This document shows, piece by piece, positions 31,937-39,467 of a stretch of 64,000 bases of DNA. The first letter of the stretch is position 1. Every line of letters begins with the position of its first letter. This stretch comes from a virus. The stretch spans positions 46,139 through 110,138 of IMG/VR virus record IMGVR_UViG_3300030110_003801. One strand, written 5' to 3'. The notes beneath the pieces were generated by a model. It did no database searches, was not told the DNA's origin, and saw nothing but the letters and a program-made list of their open reading frames with translations. A program made the translations under genes and the position numbers.

Positions 31937-32424
31937 CCGACCTACAGGTCGGGAAGGTAAAATATATACATATACGAGATAACGAGAAGCTGTGCTTCTT
32001 CAGGACTGCTGTGAGTAAGCCCGAAATTCGAACCCCATACGGGGGTTATCGGACGGTAGGATATACTGCTCACGGAATGAAACTTCGATGCTACGATTAA
32101 TTTTGTAGGGGGGAAACCCGTATTCGATTCCGTAATCTTTAGGCGTGGAAGCTAGAGGACAACCCTTGGCAACACGTAACCGAAACAAGCGAAGCGTTGT
32201 AATGGACAGGATACGTGTATCCAAACCAACACGACGGTACGTGGGCTGTAACAAGTGTGCCTGTATGGGACAGGGCAATTTACGGCGTATAAATGAGGCG
32301 ACACACAAGGACTTTTAATGAGCTTTGGAGGAGGCTGTGGGACACTTGTGTCCTGTTAAAAAAGTGGTAACTCTTTACGTAGGTGAATACGTTTTGAGAG
32401 ACGGTTCGATTCCGTCGGTCTCAC
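31937..32424 (+). ncRNA. Candidate large structured RNA with T-arm-like 3' end
   Basis: About 490 bases, visibly richer in G and C than their flanks, without a credible gene. Stems seen: CCGACC/GGTCGG (31937-31952), AGAAGC/GCTTCT (31985-31999), AACCCC/GGGGTT (about 32024-32048), ACGGAAT (32072-32078) against ATTCCGT (32127-32133) with a GGG-GAAA-CCC tetraloop hairpin inside, GGATAC/GTATCC (near 32210), CCTGT/ACAGG (near 32264), GGACAC/GTGTCC (near 32340) and GACGG-TTCGATT-CCGTC (32400-32416). The last is a perfect tRNA T-arm, but the rest of a tRNA is missing. Phage-borne ornate large RNAs (GOLLD, ROOL) lie next to tRNAs in this way; family membership is a guess. Confidence 0.5.
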
Positions 32425-32447
32425 TAAACCATTAAATTTTATCAATT

Positions 32448-32906
32448 ATGAAGATTTCAGTAGAAATTTCGCAAGATGCTACGGTACGTAGTATGGAATT
32501 TGATATTCCAAAAACTGAGCTTAAGGCTCAAATCAATGCAGTATCTGACAGTTTAGCGTCGTACATTCACAAGCGTGTGAAAAGTGCGAAGTCGCAAAAC
32601 AAACATTATTTGAAGGCTAACAAGCCATTGAGTATTCGTATTCAAGCAGGTACGAAAGTAGTATTTAATTCTAAAAAGTTGGATTGTTTAGACGCGCTAG
32701 GCTTCGAGTTGAAGTTTAATAGTCTACGCACACCCCAACAAATCCAAAACCTCAGTCGAAAGTTAAAGTTTGCTATGGACGAATTCTGTACGGACTTCCG
32801 TATTGTAGACTTCGGTGATGACGTACTGGATTCCGTGGAGAGAACTATTGACGCTATGGACGTTCAATGGCTTAAGGAGTATTTAGCACAAAAGGAAGCA
32901 AAGTAG
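32448..32906 (+). CDS. Hypothetical protein, first gene of early arm B
   Basis: 152 aa. Beta strand at the start (MKISVEISQDATVRSMEFDIPK), then helices and a further beta segment; two stretches rich in Lys (HKRVKSAKSQNKHY). No family recognised. It follows the structured RNA by 24 bases and precedes the tRNA, and being the first arm-B gene it may act early in infection. Confidence 0.65.
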   Translation: MKISVEISQDATVRSMEFDIPKTELKAQINAVSDSLASYIHKRVKSAKSQNKHYLKANKPLSIRIQAGTKVVFNSKKLDCLDALGFELKFNSLRTPQQIQNLSRKLKFAMDEFCTDFRIVDFGDDVLDSVERTIDAMDVQWLKEYLAQKEAK

Positions 32907-32957
32907 GGAGGCGACAAGCCAAAGTTTCAAGGGGAGGGCGTATGCTCTCCTCTAAAA

Positions 32958-33029
32958 GCCCCATTCGTCTAATGGTTAGGACGCACGGGTTTCATCCGTG
33001 AAATAGGAGTTCGAATCTTCTATGGGGTA
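32958..33029 (+). tRNA. tRNA-Glu (anticodon TTC)
   Basis: Full cloverleaf: acceptor GCCCCAT/ATGGGGT (first pair G-U), D-arm GTCT...GGAC, anticodon stem CACGG/CCGTG with loop GTTTCAT (anticodon TTC at 32991-32993), T-arm AGGAG-TTCGAAT-CTTCT with one G-U pair. No CCA is encoded. It sits between two early genes, just after the structured RNA region; the phage is rich in GAA codons, which it would serve. Confidence 0.88.
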
Positions 33030-33044
33030 CTAAATTTATATACT

Positions 33045-33473
33045 ATGCTAACAAGTGATGTCTTCGACTTGAATGAGTCGAGCTTTAAAGGGCGTACGGC
33101 TATGCAATATTTGTATGGTACGCCAAACGGTAACGTACGAGTGGTATTCTCGGACGGTATCAGAAACGATAGACGTGTGTCGTCGCATTTCAAAACTCCT
33201 GTCAAGTACCTTAGTCATAAAGGCTTGGGAACGTGCGACACGTTCACTACCATCAAGGGTGGCAAGTCTGCAAAATTCGATAGGCTTGTTATTAAATTTG
33301 AAAAGGCGCAGTTAAAAGTTCCTAAAGGATACGTTGAATACATACAACGCCCCGAAGTTTACGACTTTGATGTACTAGAGGACTTTGGTATTAATCGTAA
33401 GGATGTAGGCGAATATTTGGGAGTCGGCAAAGTTCACAAAAAGAAAAAATTAATAATTTGTAAAGCAATTTAA
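33045..33473 (+). CDS. Hypothetical protein, 142 aa
   Basis: Begins MLTSDVFDLNESSFKGRT, with beta strands (GNVRVVFSDG) and basic loops, and an end with GEYLGVGKVHKKKKLIICKAI. It lies right after the tRNA-Glu. No family recognised; composition suggests a globular alpha/beta protein. Confidence 0.6.
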   Translation: MLTSDVFDLNESSFKGRTAMQYLYGTPNGNVRVVFSDGIRNDRRVSSHFKTPVKYLSHKGLGTCDTFTTIKGGKSAKFDRLVIKFEKAQLKVPKGYVEYIQRPEVYDFDVLEDFGINRKDVGEYLGVGKVHKKKKLIICKAI

Positions 33474-33478
33474 TAGAT

Positions 33479-33784
33479 ATGGAGAATTTGTTTAAAGATG
33501 TAGAAAAAATTATAGACAAGTCTTATGAAACGTCCATATTTAGTGTTTGTGGGTTAATAAGACGTTTTTGGCGCACCAATTATAACACAGAAGACTTGAA
33601 GGTTGCCTATAAATACTTTGATGAAACAGTACAAGATATTGATAAATCAATGTACACTTTAGGAGTAAATAGTTCGGTAACAAACAACAACACCGTTTAC
33701 CTACACCTAGTCAATATTAGAGAGTTTTATGTTGAATTGGCTAAGGGTATACGAGAGGAATTAAAAAGAAGGGATAACCTATGA
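33479..33784 (+). CDS. Hypothetical helical protein, 101 aa
   Basis: Starts MENLFKDVEKIIDKSYE and continues as amphipathic helices (YKYFDETVQDIDKSMYTL), ending in KGIREELKRRDNL. The stop overlaps the next ATG (ATGA). Unknown function. Confidence 0.6.
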   Translation: MENLFKDVEKIIDKSYETSIFSVCGLIRRFWRTNYNTEDLKVAYKYFDETVQDIDKSMYTLGVNSSVTNNNTVYLHLVNIREFYVELAKGIREELKRRDNL

Positions 33785-33909
33785 CTAAATTTAGAATAGT
33801 AGACAGGCAAGCCAACACGTTAGGTTACGTGATGGCAGAAACAGAATGGCACGCCCGAGCATTAGGATTCGGATTGTGGTCGCAAACATTTAAAGCAATA
33901 AAACAATGA
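33781..33909 (+). CDS. Small protein, 42 aa
   Basis: ATG 33781 overlaps the preceding stop (ATGA) and its own TGA at 33907-33909 overlaps the next ATG. Sequence begins MTKFRIVDRQANTLGYVMAE. Two flanking coupled overlaps make it a likely gene. No family. Confidence 0.6.
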   Translation: MTKFRIVDRQANTLGYVMAETEWHARALGFGLWSQTFKAIKQ

Positions 33910-34121
33910 CAAAGTTAGCAATGACGCATTACCTAGATACGCATAACAGACGTATAGTTAAGACAATGAATCAAGAAGGTACGAAATGGTGGATACAAAT
34001 GGATGACGGCTCAGCAGAGCAATGTCCTAAGTTTATGGTTAAACTCTTTGAGTCTAGCCAAAGGATAAAATTGCTCACTAAGATTGGGCATTGGGAAAGT
34101 TTAAGAGGAGTGTTTTTATAA
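33906..34121 (+). CDS. Small hypothetical protein, 71 aa
   Basis: Basic N-terminus with HYLDTHNRRIVKTMNQEG, Trp-rich middle (TKWWIQMDDGSAEQ). Starts in the stop codon of the upstream 42-aa gene. Unknown function. Confidence 0.6.
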   Translation: MTKLAMTHYLDTHNRRIVKTMNQEGTKWWIQMDDGSAEQCPKFMVKLFESSQRIKLLTKIGHWESLRGVFL

Positions 34122-34136
34122 ATCAAATAAATAGTT

Positions 34137-34292
34137 ATGGCAAAACAAATGACGTTTAACCAAATTAAACAAAGGTTAAACGAGTTAAGAAACGAATACG
34201 AGGAACTACATAAAAAAGGTGTAGCAATAGTGCGTAGGCGTATGGAATTAGAACAAGAACTTAAAGAAATAGAACAATCAATAGATAAATAG
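34137..34292 (+). CDS. Small coiled-coil protein, 51 aa
   Basis: ATG 34137, TAG 34290-34292. Highly charged and helical: NQIKQRLNELRNEYEELHKKG, ending LKEIEQSIDK; heptad-like Leu/Ile spacing suggests a coiled coil. Two bases before the next gene. No family. Confidence 0.55.
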   Translation: MAKQMTFNQIKQRLNELRNEYEELHKKGVAIVRRRMELEQELKEIEQSIDK

Positions 34293-34294
34293 TT

Positions 34295-34696
34295 ATGAAT
34301 ATAATTGACTTAGAAGACGTACAGAGGTACGAAAGGGAAATCCTGTTAGCCCTAGATGAGCATGCTAACATGTTTAAATTAATAGGTAGTAGTGGTAAAT
34401 GGGGAGGCGTAAACGAAACGCCTAGGTATTACAATATCCACGACTTAGAAGACAACATGCTTCAGTTTAGAAGTACACAAAAGCATGGACTTGGGTTTAG
34501 TATCCCATTAAAGGGAGACGACATAAGAGATGACAATGAACTTTTGGATTATTCCGACATTTGGGAGTGGTTCAAAAAGTTGAGGACTAACTTTCTCATT
34601 GACTACCACCCTACAATAGACGCAGGGTATCCGTACTTTGAGGATTTTGATTATTCATTACGGCTCAAAAAATCAGGAGCGATTAGATTATTTTAA
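34295..34696 (+). CDS. Hypothetical protein, 133 aa
   Basis: Acidic N-terminal half (IIDLEDVQRYEREILLALDEH) and a Trp/Phe-rich middle (DIWEWFKKLRTNFLIDYHP). No catalytic motif or family recognised. Confidence 0.6.
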   Translation: MNIIDLEDVQRYEREILLALDEHANMFKLIGSSGKWGGVNETPRYYNIHDLEDNMLQFRSTQKHGLGFSIPLKGDDIRDDNELLDYSDIWEWFKKLRTNFLIDYHPTIDAGYPYFEDFDYSLRLKKSGAIRLF

Positions 34697-34717
34697 ATTA
34701 AAACAATTATTATTATT

Positions 34718-35353
34718 ATGGAATCAAGGAGACACGTTGATTACAGATTCAGAAATGAATCAGAAATGGTCGCTACATTAGGCGAGAATTGGAGAGATAA
34801 AATTAGGTTTGGTTGGTGTCCCGACATGGACAACCTACTTGGTAAGCATTTTTGCACACTAGATATAACCTTAGCAAACGATTCTTACGACTCAGACAAG
34901 ATAGCGTATGTGAAGGGGGGAGAGAGGCAATATACTATTTCCTATGGCATGCTAGTACATGAGCAATCAGGAGGGCGTAAGATTATTCTAGCTCCTATTA
35001 CAAAAGAGAGTATGCTGAAGCATAAGGACACTAGGAATTACTTGAAGGGAAGCGTCAATGGTTTAGAGTTTCTTGTAGTTGGCTCTGACTCAGAGATTCA
35101 TCTAGTAAATAAGAAGATAACTCTTACGATTAATCCGATAGATTTCACCATCACCATAATCGACTACCTTGACAAAACAAAGGAGGAGATACAAAGTGTA
35201 AATGATATCTTTAAGGAATTATTTACAGAGAGAGCTGAATTGGTTGATGGCACGTTCTTAGAAACAGACAAGTACACATGTGTGTACGAGGATACCGTTA
35301 CTAAATTTAATTACGCTTCAATGAAGCATAATGAAGACAAAACATTCTTTTAA
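34718..35353 (+). CDS. Hypothetical protein, 211 aa
   Basis: Mixed alpha/beta, containing FGWCPDMDNLLGKHFCTLDIT and later beta strands (KKITLTINPIDFTITIIDYL). Starts after the leader AAACAATTATTATTATT. It directly precedes the SCM-motif repeat protein, so they may work together. Function unknown. Confidence 0.6.
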   Translation: MESRRHVDYRFRNESEMVATLGENWRDKIRFGWCPDMDNLLGKHFCTLDITLANDSYDSDKIAYVKGGERQYTISYGMLVHEQSGGRKIILAPITKESMLKHKDTRNYLKGSVNGLEFLVVGSDSEIHLVNKKITLTINPIDFTITIIDYLDKTKEEIQSVNDIFKELFTERAELVDGTFLETDKYTCVYEDTVTKFNYASMKHNEDKTFF

Positions 35354-35362
35354 TTATATACA

Positions 35363-35375
35363 AAACCGTGAATTA
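35363..35375 (+). promoter_or_regulatory. Shared leader motif AAACCGTGAATTA
   Basis: The 13-mer lies right before the ATG of the 538-aa gene. The same sequence occurs at 39456-39468 before the related 571-aa gene, and a 12-mer of it occurs in reverse at 46550-46561 upstream of the second replication module. It may be a protein-binding or translation-control site. Confidence 0.4.
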
Positions 35376-35377
35376 AC

Positions 35378-36994
35378 ATGAGTACATTTATTGGACAGGA
35401 GAATACGTTCTCCTTTGGCGAACCTTTGTTACACGCCTTGATGAGTATGCAATCGTCTTGTAAGATTGCGAGAACTTTAACTAGCAAACAGTTTCCTTTG
35501 GATGCTGTTGTTGTGTTTGATGGACACTACGACGCAGATAAGGACGGCAAGATATTGTTTGCCAAACAAGTTGGGGATACAACCCAACAAATGAAGCCCG
35601 GCAAGTTCTTACGCAGGGTGTTTCCTACTATTACGAAATACTGTAGCGACCAAGACATCGAGAGGTTTGTGAATCTGTTAAAGTCTAAGATGTGTAATGG
35701 AGACATCGAGATATGGGAGGGAGACGACATAGTTAGGTCTTACAAACGTGAGAACCATTACTCAGATAGCGGACCGCTTGGGTGTTCATGTATGAATAAC
35801 AAGTCATACACAAGTGCCTACACTAGCTCTTCAAACAAAAGCCTACACCCAAAGGTGGCTTGTGTTATGAAAGATGGAAAGATTGCAGGCAAGTCCCTTA
35901 TATGGGACAATGTAGAGGTTTACATGGATGGCGAATGGCAGACACGTAAAGTAATGGATAGGATATACACTGTTGAGGACAAGTATATACAAGCTGTAGC
36001 CGAGTGGGGATTTATGAACGGGTACATTGTTCGTGATGAACGGAACTACGACGAGCGTATGAAATTCTACTTTGACCTATCAGACTTCAATACGAGAAAT
36101 TACAGACACCTTTCCATGAGGGTTGACTCAGCCCTGTTTAGTGAGGCTGACTATTTCCCTTATACTGATACGTTCCACTTCGATGACGACTGCTACATAA
36201 CTAATGATGACGATGGTTGTTATGAACGTTCTTACTGCTCTACGGGTGGTGGCTCTTCTGAGTATGAAGATGAGGATTATGTTACCCTAGCTTGTGGCGA
36301 AAGAGTACATCAAGACGATGCTACATGGGTTGAAGATAGAGGTGAGTACTATTGCAACGATGACGTTACATGGGTAGGAGATTACGCTTACCACTACGAC
36401 GATGTTGTTGAAGATGTTGATGGAGATTACATACACAATGACAATGCCGTAGAGACATACTTTGGAGATACCGTACATGAAGACCGTATCGCTTCAACCG
36501 ATTGTTCAGACGCATACAACTACATAGATGAAGATGTTGACAATGGTAGAGTTGTAATGGCTACAGCAGGAGAATACGAAGATGGTTACATACTAGCAGA
36601 TGATTCTGTTGAGTTGGGAGATGGCACGCTTGTACATACTGACGACGATGTTGTTAAGGCAACACTCGGAAAATACGAGGATGAGTACATACTCTTGTCT
36701 GATTCCGTTGAGATAGCAGATGATAACATTGTACATGATGACGACAGCACCGTTATAGCAACGGCAGGTATGTACGAGGGAGAGTTTATCCTTGAAGATG
36801 ATTCTGTTGAGTTGGCAGACGACATCGTACATACTGACGACGACACTGTTACTGCAACATGGGGAGAGAATGATGGGCTAGATATATTAGAGACTTTATC
36901 CGTAACGATAGACGGACATATCATGCACGAAGATGAGGAAGATGACTACATCGCAGAAAAACAAGAGAGAGAAGAGAATGAAGAGAATGAATAA
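35378..36994 (+). CDS. Acidic repeat protein with SCM motif, paralogue 1
   Basis: 538 aa. N-terminal half shares a core with the 571-aa protein at 39468-41183: LGCSCMNN (SCM motif), KVACVMKDGKIAGKSLIWDNV and VMDRIYTVEDKYIQAVAEWGFMNGY. The second half is very acidic and holds repeats of about 35 residues: a TAGEYEDGYILADDSVEL unit, then HTDDDVV, each ending with VHxDDD. The acid load could mimic DNA or bind cations; the core family is known to me only as uncharacterised phage proteins. Near it stand the metallopeptidases, so an association is possible. Confidence 0.6.
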   Translation: MSTFIGQENTFSFGEPLLHALMSMQSSCKIARTLTSKQFPLDAVVVFDGHYDADKDGKILFAKQVGDTTQQMKPGKFLRRVFPTITKYCSDQDIERFVNLLKSKMCNGDIEIWEGDDIVRSYKRENHYSDSGPLGCSCMNNKSYTSAYTSSSNKSLHPKVACVMKDGKIAGKSLIWDNVEVYMDGEWQTRKVMDRIYTVEDKYIQAVAEWGFMNGYIVRDERNYDERMKFYFDLSDFNTRNYRHLSMRVDSALFSEADYFPYTDTFHFDDDCYITNDDDGCYERSYCSTGGGSSEYEDEDYVTLACGERVHQDDATWVEDRGEYYCNDDVTWVGDYAYHYDDVVEDVDGDYIHNDNAVETYFGDTVHEDRIASTDCSDAYNYIDEDVDNGRVVMATAGEYEDGYILADDSVELGDGTLVHTDDDVVKATLGKYEDEYILLSDSVEIADDNIVHDDDSTVIATAGMYEGEFILEDDSVELADDIVHTDDDTVTATWGENDGLDILETLSVTIDGHIMHEDEEDDYIAEKQEREENEENE

Positions 36995-37014
36995 ATATAA
37001 ATCACTGTCAACAA

Positions 37015-37254
37015 ATGAAAAAATCACATTATGAACCACCTCAAGAGATTACTGATGTTTATGGAAATAGTATTCTTATACTACATTTTATCGGCAATAT
37101 GTACTTTGTCTACCCTAACAAACAGGCTTATATCAGCCATAAAAAGGACAAAATAATAGAGGCAGAGTATTTTATAGTCTACCAACACGTCCTACCAAAA
37201 CTTAGGACTTTAAGTGTTGTTAATTATCAAATTATTAAAAGTAAATACCAATGA
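37015..37254 (+). CDS. Hypothetical protein, 79 aa
   Basis: Begins MKKSHYEPPQEITDVYGN; beta-rich with aromatic residues (HFIGNMYFVYPNKQAYISH). It overlaps the next gene by 4 bases. No family recognised. Confidence 0.55.
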   Translation: MKKSHYEPPQEITDVYGNSILILHFIGNMYFVYPNKQAYISHKKDKIIEAEYFIVYQHVLPKLRTLSVVNYQIIKSKYQ

Positions 37255-37625
37255 AAAAGTTACAAATTACACAGCGTATGCACGAGAATTGGACGACCAA
37301 TTCCGGAGACGAGATTATACAAGGGAGGTTTTATGTTGTAATAGACAGGAAGCCAAACAAGATTAAACTAGCGGGTTTTGAGAACCATTGGGCATTGGAG
37401 AACAGGTTTTCTATAGCCAATAAACAGGTGCAAGAAAAACTAACAGCTTTAATAAATAGTTTTGACGACCTGCAAAACTTTAGCCCAAGCGATACCAACA
37501 CGTCAGCTAGTAAAATACAAAGAGTTTGGGGATTGTCTGACGAATCTATGGCAAGTCTTTACGAGTGCATAAACTACATAAAGGATACAAAAGAACAGGC
37601 TTTAATAGTTTGGGCAACATCGTAG
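37251..37625 (+). CDS. Hypothetical protein, 124 aa
   Basis: Starts with a basic patch (MKKLQITQRMHENWTT), then a region with WALENRFSIANKQVQEKL and a helical end (ESMASLYECINYIKDTKEQALIVW). Overlap of four bases with the previous gene (ATGA). Unknown function. Confidence 0.6.
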   Translation: MKKLQITQRMHENWTTNSGDEIIQGRFYVVIDRKPNKIKLAGFENHWALENRFSIANKQVQEKLTALINSFDDLQNFSPSDTNTSASKIQRVWGLSDESMASLYECINYIKDTKEQALIVWATS

Positions 37626-37629
37626 TGTT

Positions 37630-38163
37630 ATGACATACGGAGATATAAGTTTTGTTGCAAGCAAAATATGCGACGAGTTTGACATGCCCTTACAAGATGT
37701 ACTTCACAAAAGAAGTAGAAAGCATCAAATAGTAAGGGCTTTTGTTTCCTACTATGGTATCATGCACACAGACCTAAAGTATAAAGACTTTAATGTTAAG
37801 TTAGGTGAAGTGTTTACAGATGGTACTGTGAGGCGACAAGAGAAAACAGGTAAGAAACTTTACAGAGAGTACTTTCGATTGAAGTACTTTAATTGGTACA
37901 CGAGTAGTATGTTGCATTTGGATTGGTTCTTTAAACAGGAAGCGTCTAAATACTACGAGAAAGAAATGAAGTTAGGGCGAGGTATTCTACCCCCTAAATA
38001 CCCATACAACGACGAGCCTATTGGCATAGTCAATGATTCGGGAGAAACTATAGTTACAAGCTATAAGAGAAACAAGGTCAAGTCTACTTACCCAAGTGGT
38101 CTTGGCGTACACAAAAGAACAGCGTCTAGGAAATACCTAGAACAAATTAAATTAAAAAAGTAA
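37630..38163 (+). CDS. Hypothetical protein with DnaA-like helix motif
   Basis: 177 aa. VLHKRSRKHQIVRAFVSYYG near residues 24-43 recalls the domain IV signature of DnaA (K.R..EIV.AR), but the rest is unrelated and aromatic/basic (REYFRLKYFNWYTSSMLHLDWFF). It may be a DNA-binding protein. The stop overlaps the ATG of the first metallopeptidase (TAATG), which suggests joint expression. Confidence 0.5.
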   Translation: MTYGDISFVASKICDEFDMPLQDVLHKRSRKHQIVRAFVSYYGIMHTDLKYKDFNVKLGEVFTDGTVRRQEKTGKKLYREYFRLKYFNWYTSSMLHLDWFFKQEASKYYEKEMKLGRGILPPKYPYNDEPIGIVNDSGETIVTSYKRNKVKSTYPSGLGVHKRTASRKYLEQIKLKK

Positions 38164-39449
38164 TGCTTATGAAAAAGATTAACTCAGAATACTTGAGAGA
38201 AGTATTAAGCGTAAACACATGCTCCAATAGAGAGGAGCAAATGGTTGCTTTCCTTACGCATCAACTATCTGTTTGGGCATCAAACGCAGTAGTCGAACAC
38301 ACTAAGGACGGCAACATATTAGTAACAAAAAAGCAAACAGATTTCACAGGCTACCTTCCCTGTGTTGTAGCTCACATGGATACAGTACACGACATATACC
38401 CGGGCTTTAAAGTTCGTGAGGTAGATGGTAAACTGTTTGCTGTTCAGAACTATGGAAAGAAAAACGTATCTAAGGCGGGTATTGGGGGAGACGACAAGGT
38501 TGGCGTATTCATAGCCCTAGAAATGCTTAAGACGTTTGACAATATAAAGGTTGCCTTCTTTACTAACGAAGAGATTGGCTGTATTGGTAGTAATGCGGTG
38601 GACTTAGATTGGTTCAATGATACAGCTTTCGTACTACAGGGCGATCGGAGGGGTAACAACGAGATTATTTATTCAGACATGAATGGCGTTGTAGCTTCAG
38701 ACGAGTTTATAAATGACACAAAGCCAATAGCTACCAAACACGGCTATGTATTTAGCGACCAAGGTTCTTACACTGACGCAACTACAATGTCGAGTAACGG
38801 GCTGTGTGTATCAGCATACAACATTGCTTGTGGTTACTACAGTGCGCACACTATTGACGAGTACGTAGTAATATCAGATGTAGAAAAATCTTTGAATCTG
38901 TTTGTTGACATCATTCAACACCTTACCGTTGACAGCAACAAGCAGTACTTACACGAAAACAAGCAAGACTATTACACCAATGGATACTATGACGATTGGT
39001 ATGGAGGGTACTACAATGATAACTTTTCATCATCAGTAGACACAGGGACATCAGTAGTTAAGTTGCCCCTAAAACAAGCAGAGAGAGATTTCCTAAAAGA
39101 TACGTATGGAGATTGCGTGAATCATTGTTCAGATGAAGAGCTTATAAATTGGTATAGCGACGACATTGAATTGATGCGAATCGACAACGGAGAGGATGTT
39201 ATAGAATCTGTAAACACCGAGGATGTAGACGGCTTTAAAATAGAAGGTGGGTTCTTTATATATGGAAACCACAAAGTACACTTACCTAGCGAAATAAAAT
39301 GCTGTGTGTGTAGTGGTGGTAAAGCAATCAAGTACTTAGAGGAAGAGCCAAAGAGCCAAGCAGATTATCAATTAGAATACGTGTGTCAGTCTTGTGGAGA
39401 GATACTTGTTGACGAGTACACACTAATGGATTACTTAGACGAATTATAA
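38163..39449 (+). CDS. M20-type zinc metallopeptidase with C-terminal zinc ribbon
   Basis: 428 aa. Metal ligands of the M20/M42-type exopeptidase fold all appear in order: His71 and Asp73 (AHMDTVH), Asp110/Asp111 (GIGGDDKVGVF), Glu136/Glu137 (TNEEIGCIG), Asp161 (LQGDRRG) and His229 (YYSAHTIDEY). So it is likely active and splits small peptides or amides. The end carries CCVCSGG and VCQSCGEIL, a Cys4 zinc ribbon not usual in the family. It starts in the stop of the preceding gene. Another metallopeptidase follows at 41186-42184. Possible role: release amino acids for virion synthesis; this is inference. Confidence 0.8.
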   Translation: MLMKKINSEYLREVLSVNTCSNREEQMVAFLTHQLSVWASNAVVEHTKDGNILVTKKQTDFTGYLPCVVAHMDTVHDIYPGFKVREVDGKLFAVQNYGKKNVSKAGIGGDDKVGVFIALEMLKTFDNIKVAFFTNEEIGCIGSNAVDLDWFNDTAFVLQGDRRGNNEIIYSDMNGVVASDEFINDTKPIATKHGYVFSDQGSYTDATTMSSNGLCVSAYNIACGYYSAHTIDEYVVISDVEKSLNLFVDIIQHLTVDSNKQYLHENKQDYYTNGYYDDWYGGYYNDNFSSSVDTGTSVVKLPLKQAERDFLKDTYGDCVNHCSDEELINWYSDDIELMRIDNGEDVIESVNTEDVDGFKIEGGFFIYGNHKVHLPSEIKCCVCSGGKAIKYLEEEPKSQADYQLEYVCQSCGEILVDEYTLMDYLDEL

Positions 39450-39467
39450 AACATAAAACCGTGAATT

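Noticed and set aside
32000-32308. Minus-strand open frame of 102 codons in the non-coding region
   Set aside because: Composition is odd and it overlaps several RNA stems; it has no gene-like leader and runs against both flanking early genes.
32347-32424. Possible second tRNA ending with GGTTCGATTCC T-arm
   Set aside because: The T-arm is perfect, but the 5' acceptor strand pairs only 5 of 7 and the anticodon loop would have 6 or 8 bases; treated as part of the structured RNA.
36586-36924. Antisense open frames opposite the acidic repeat protein
   Set aside because: They are shadows of the biased Asp/Glu codons and have no start context.
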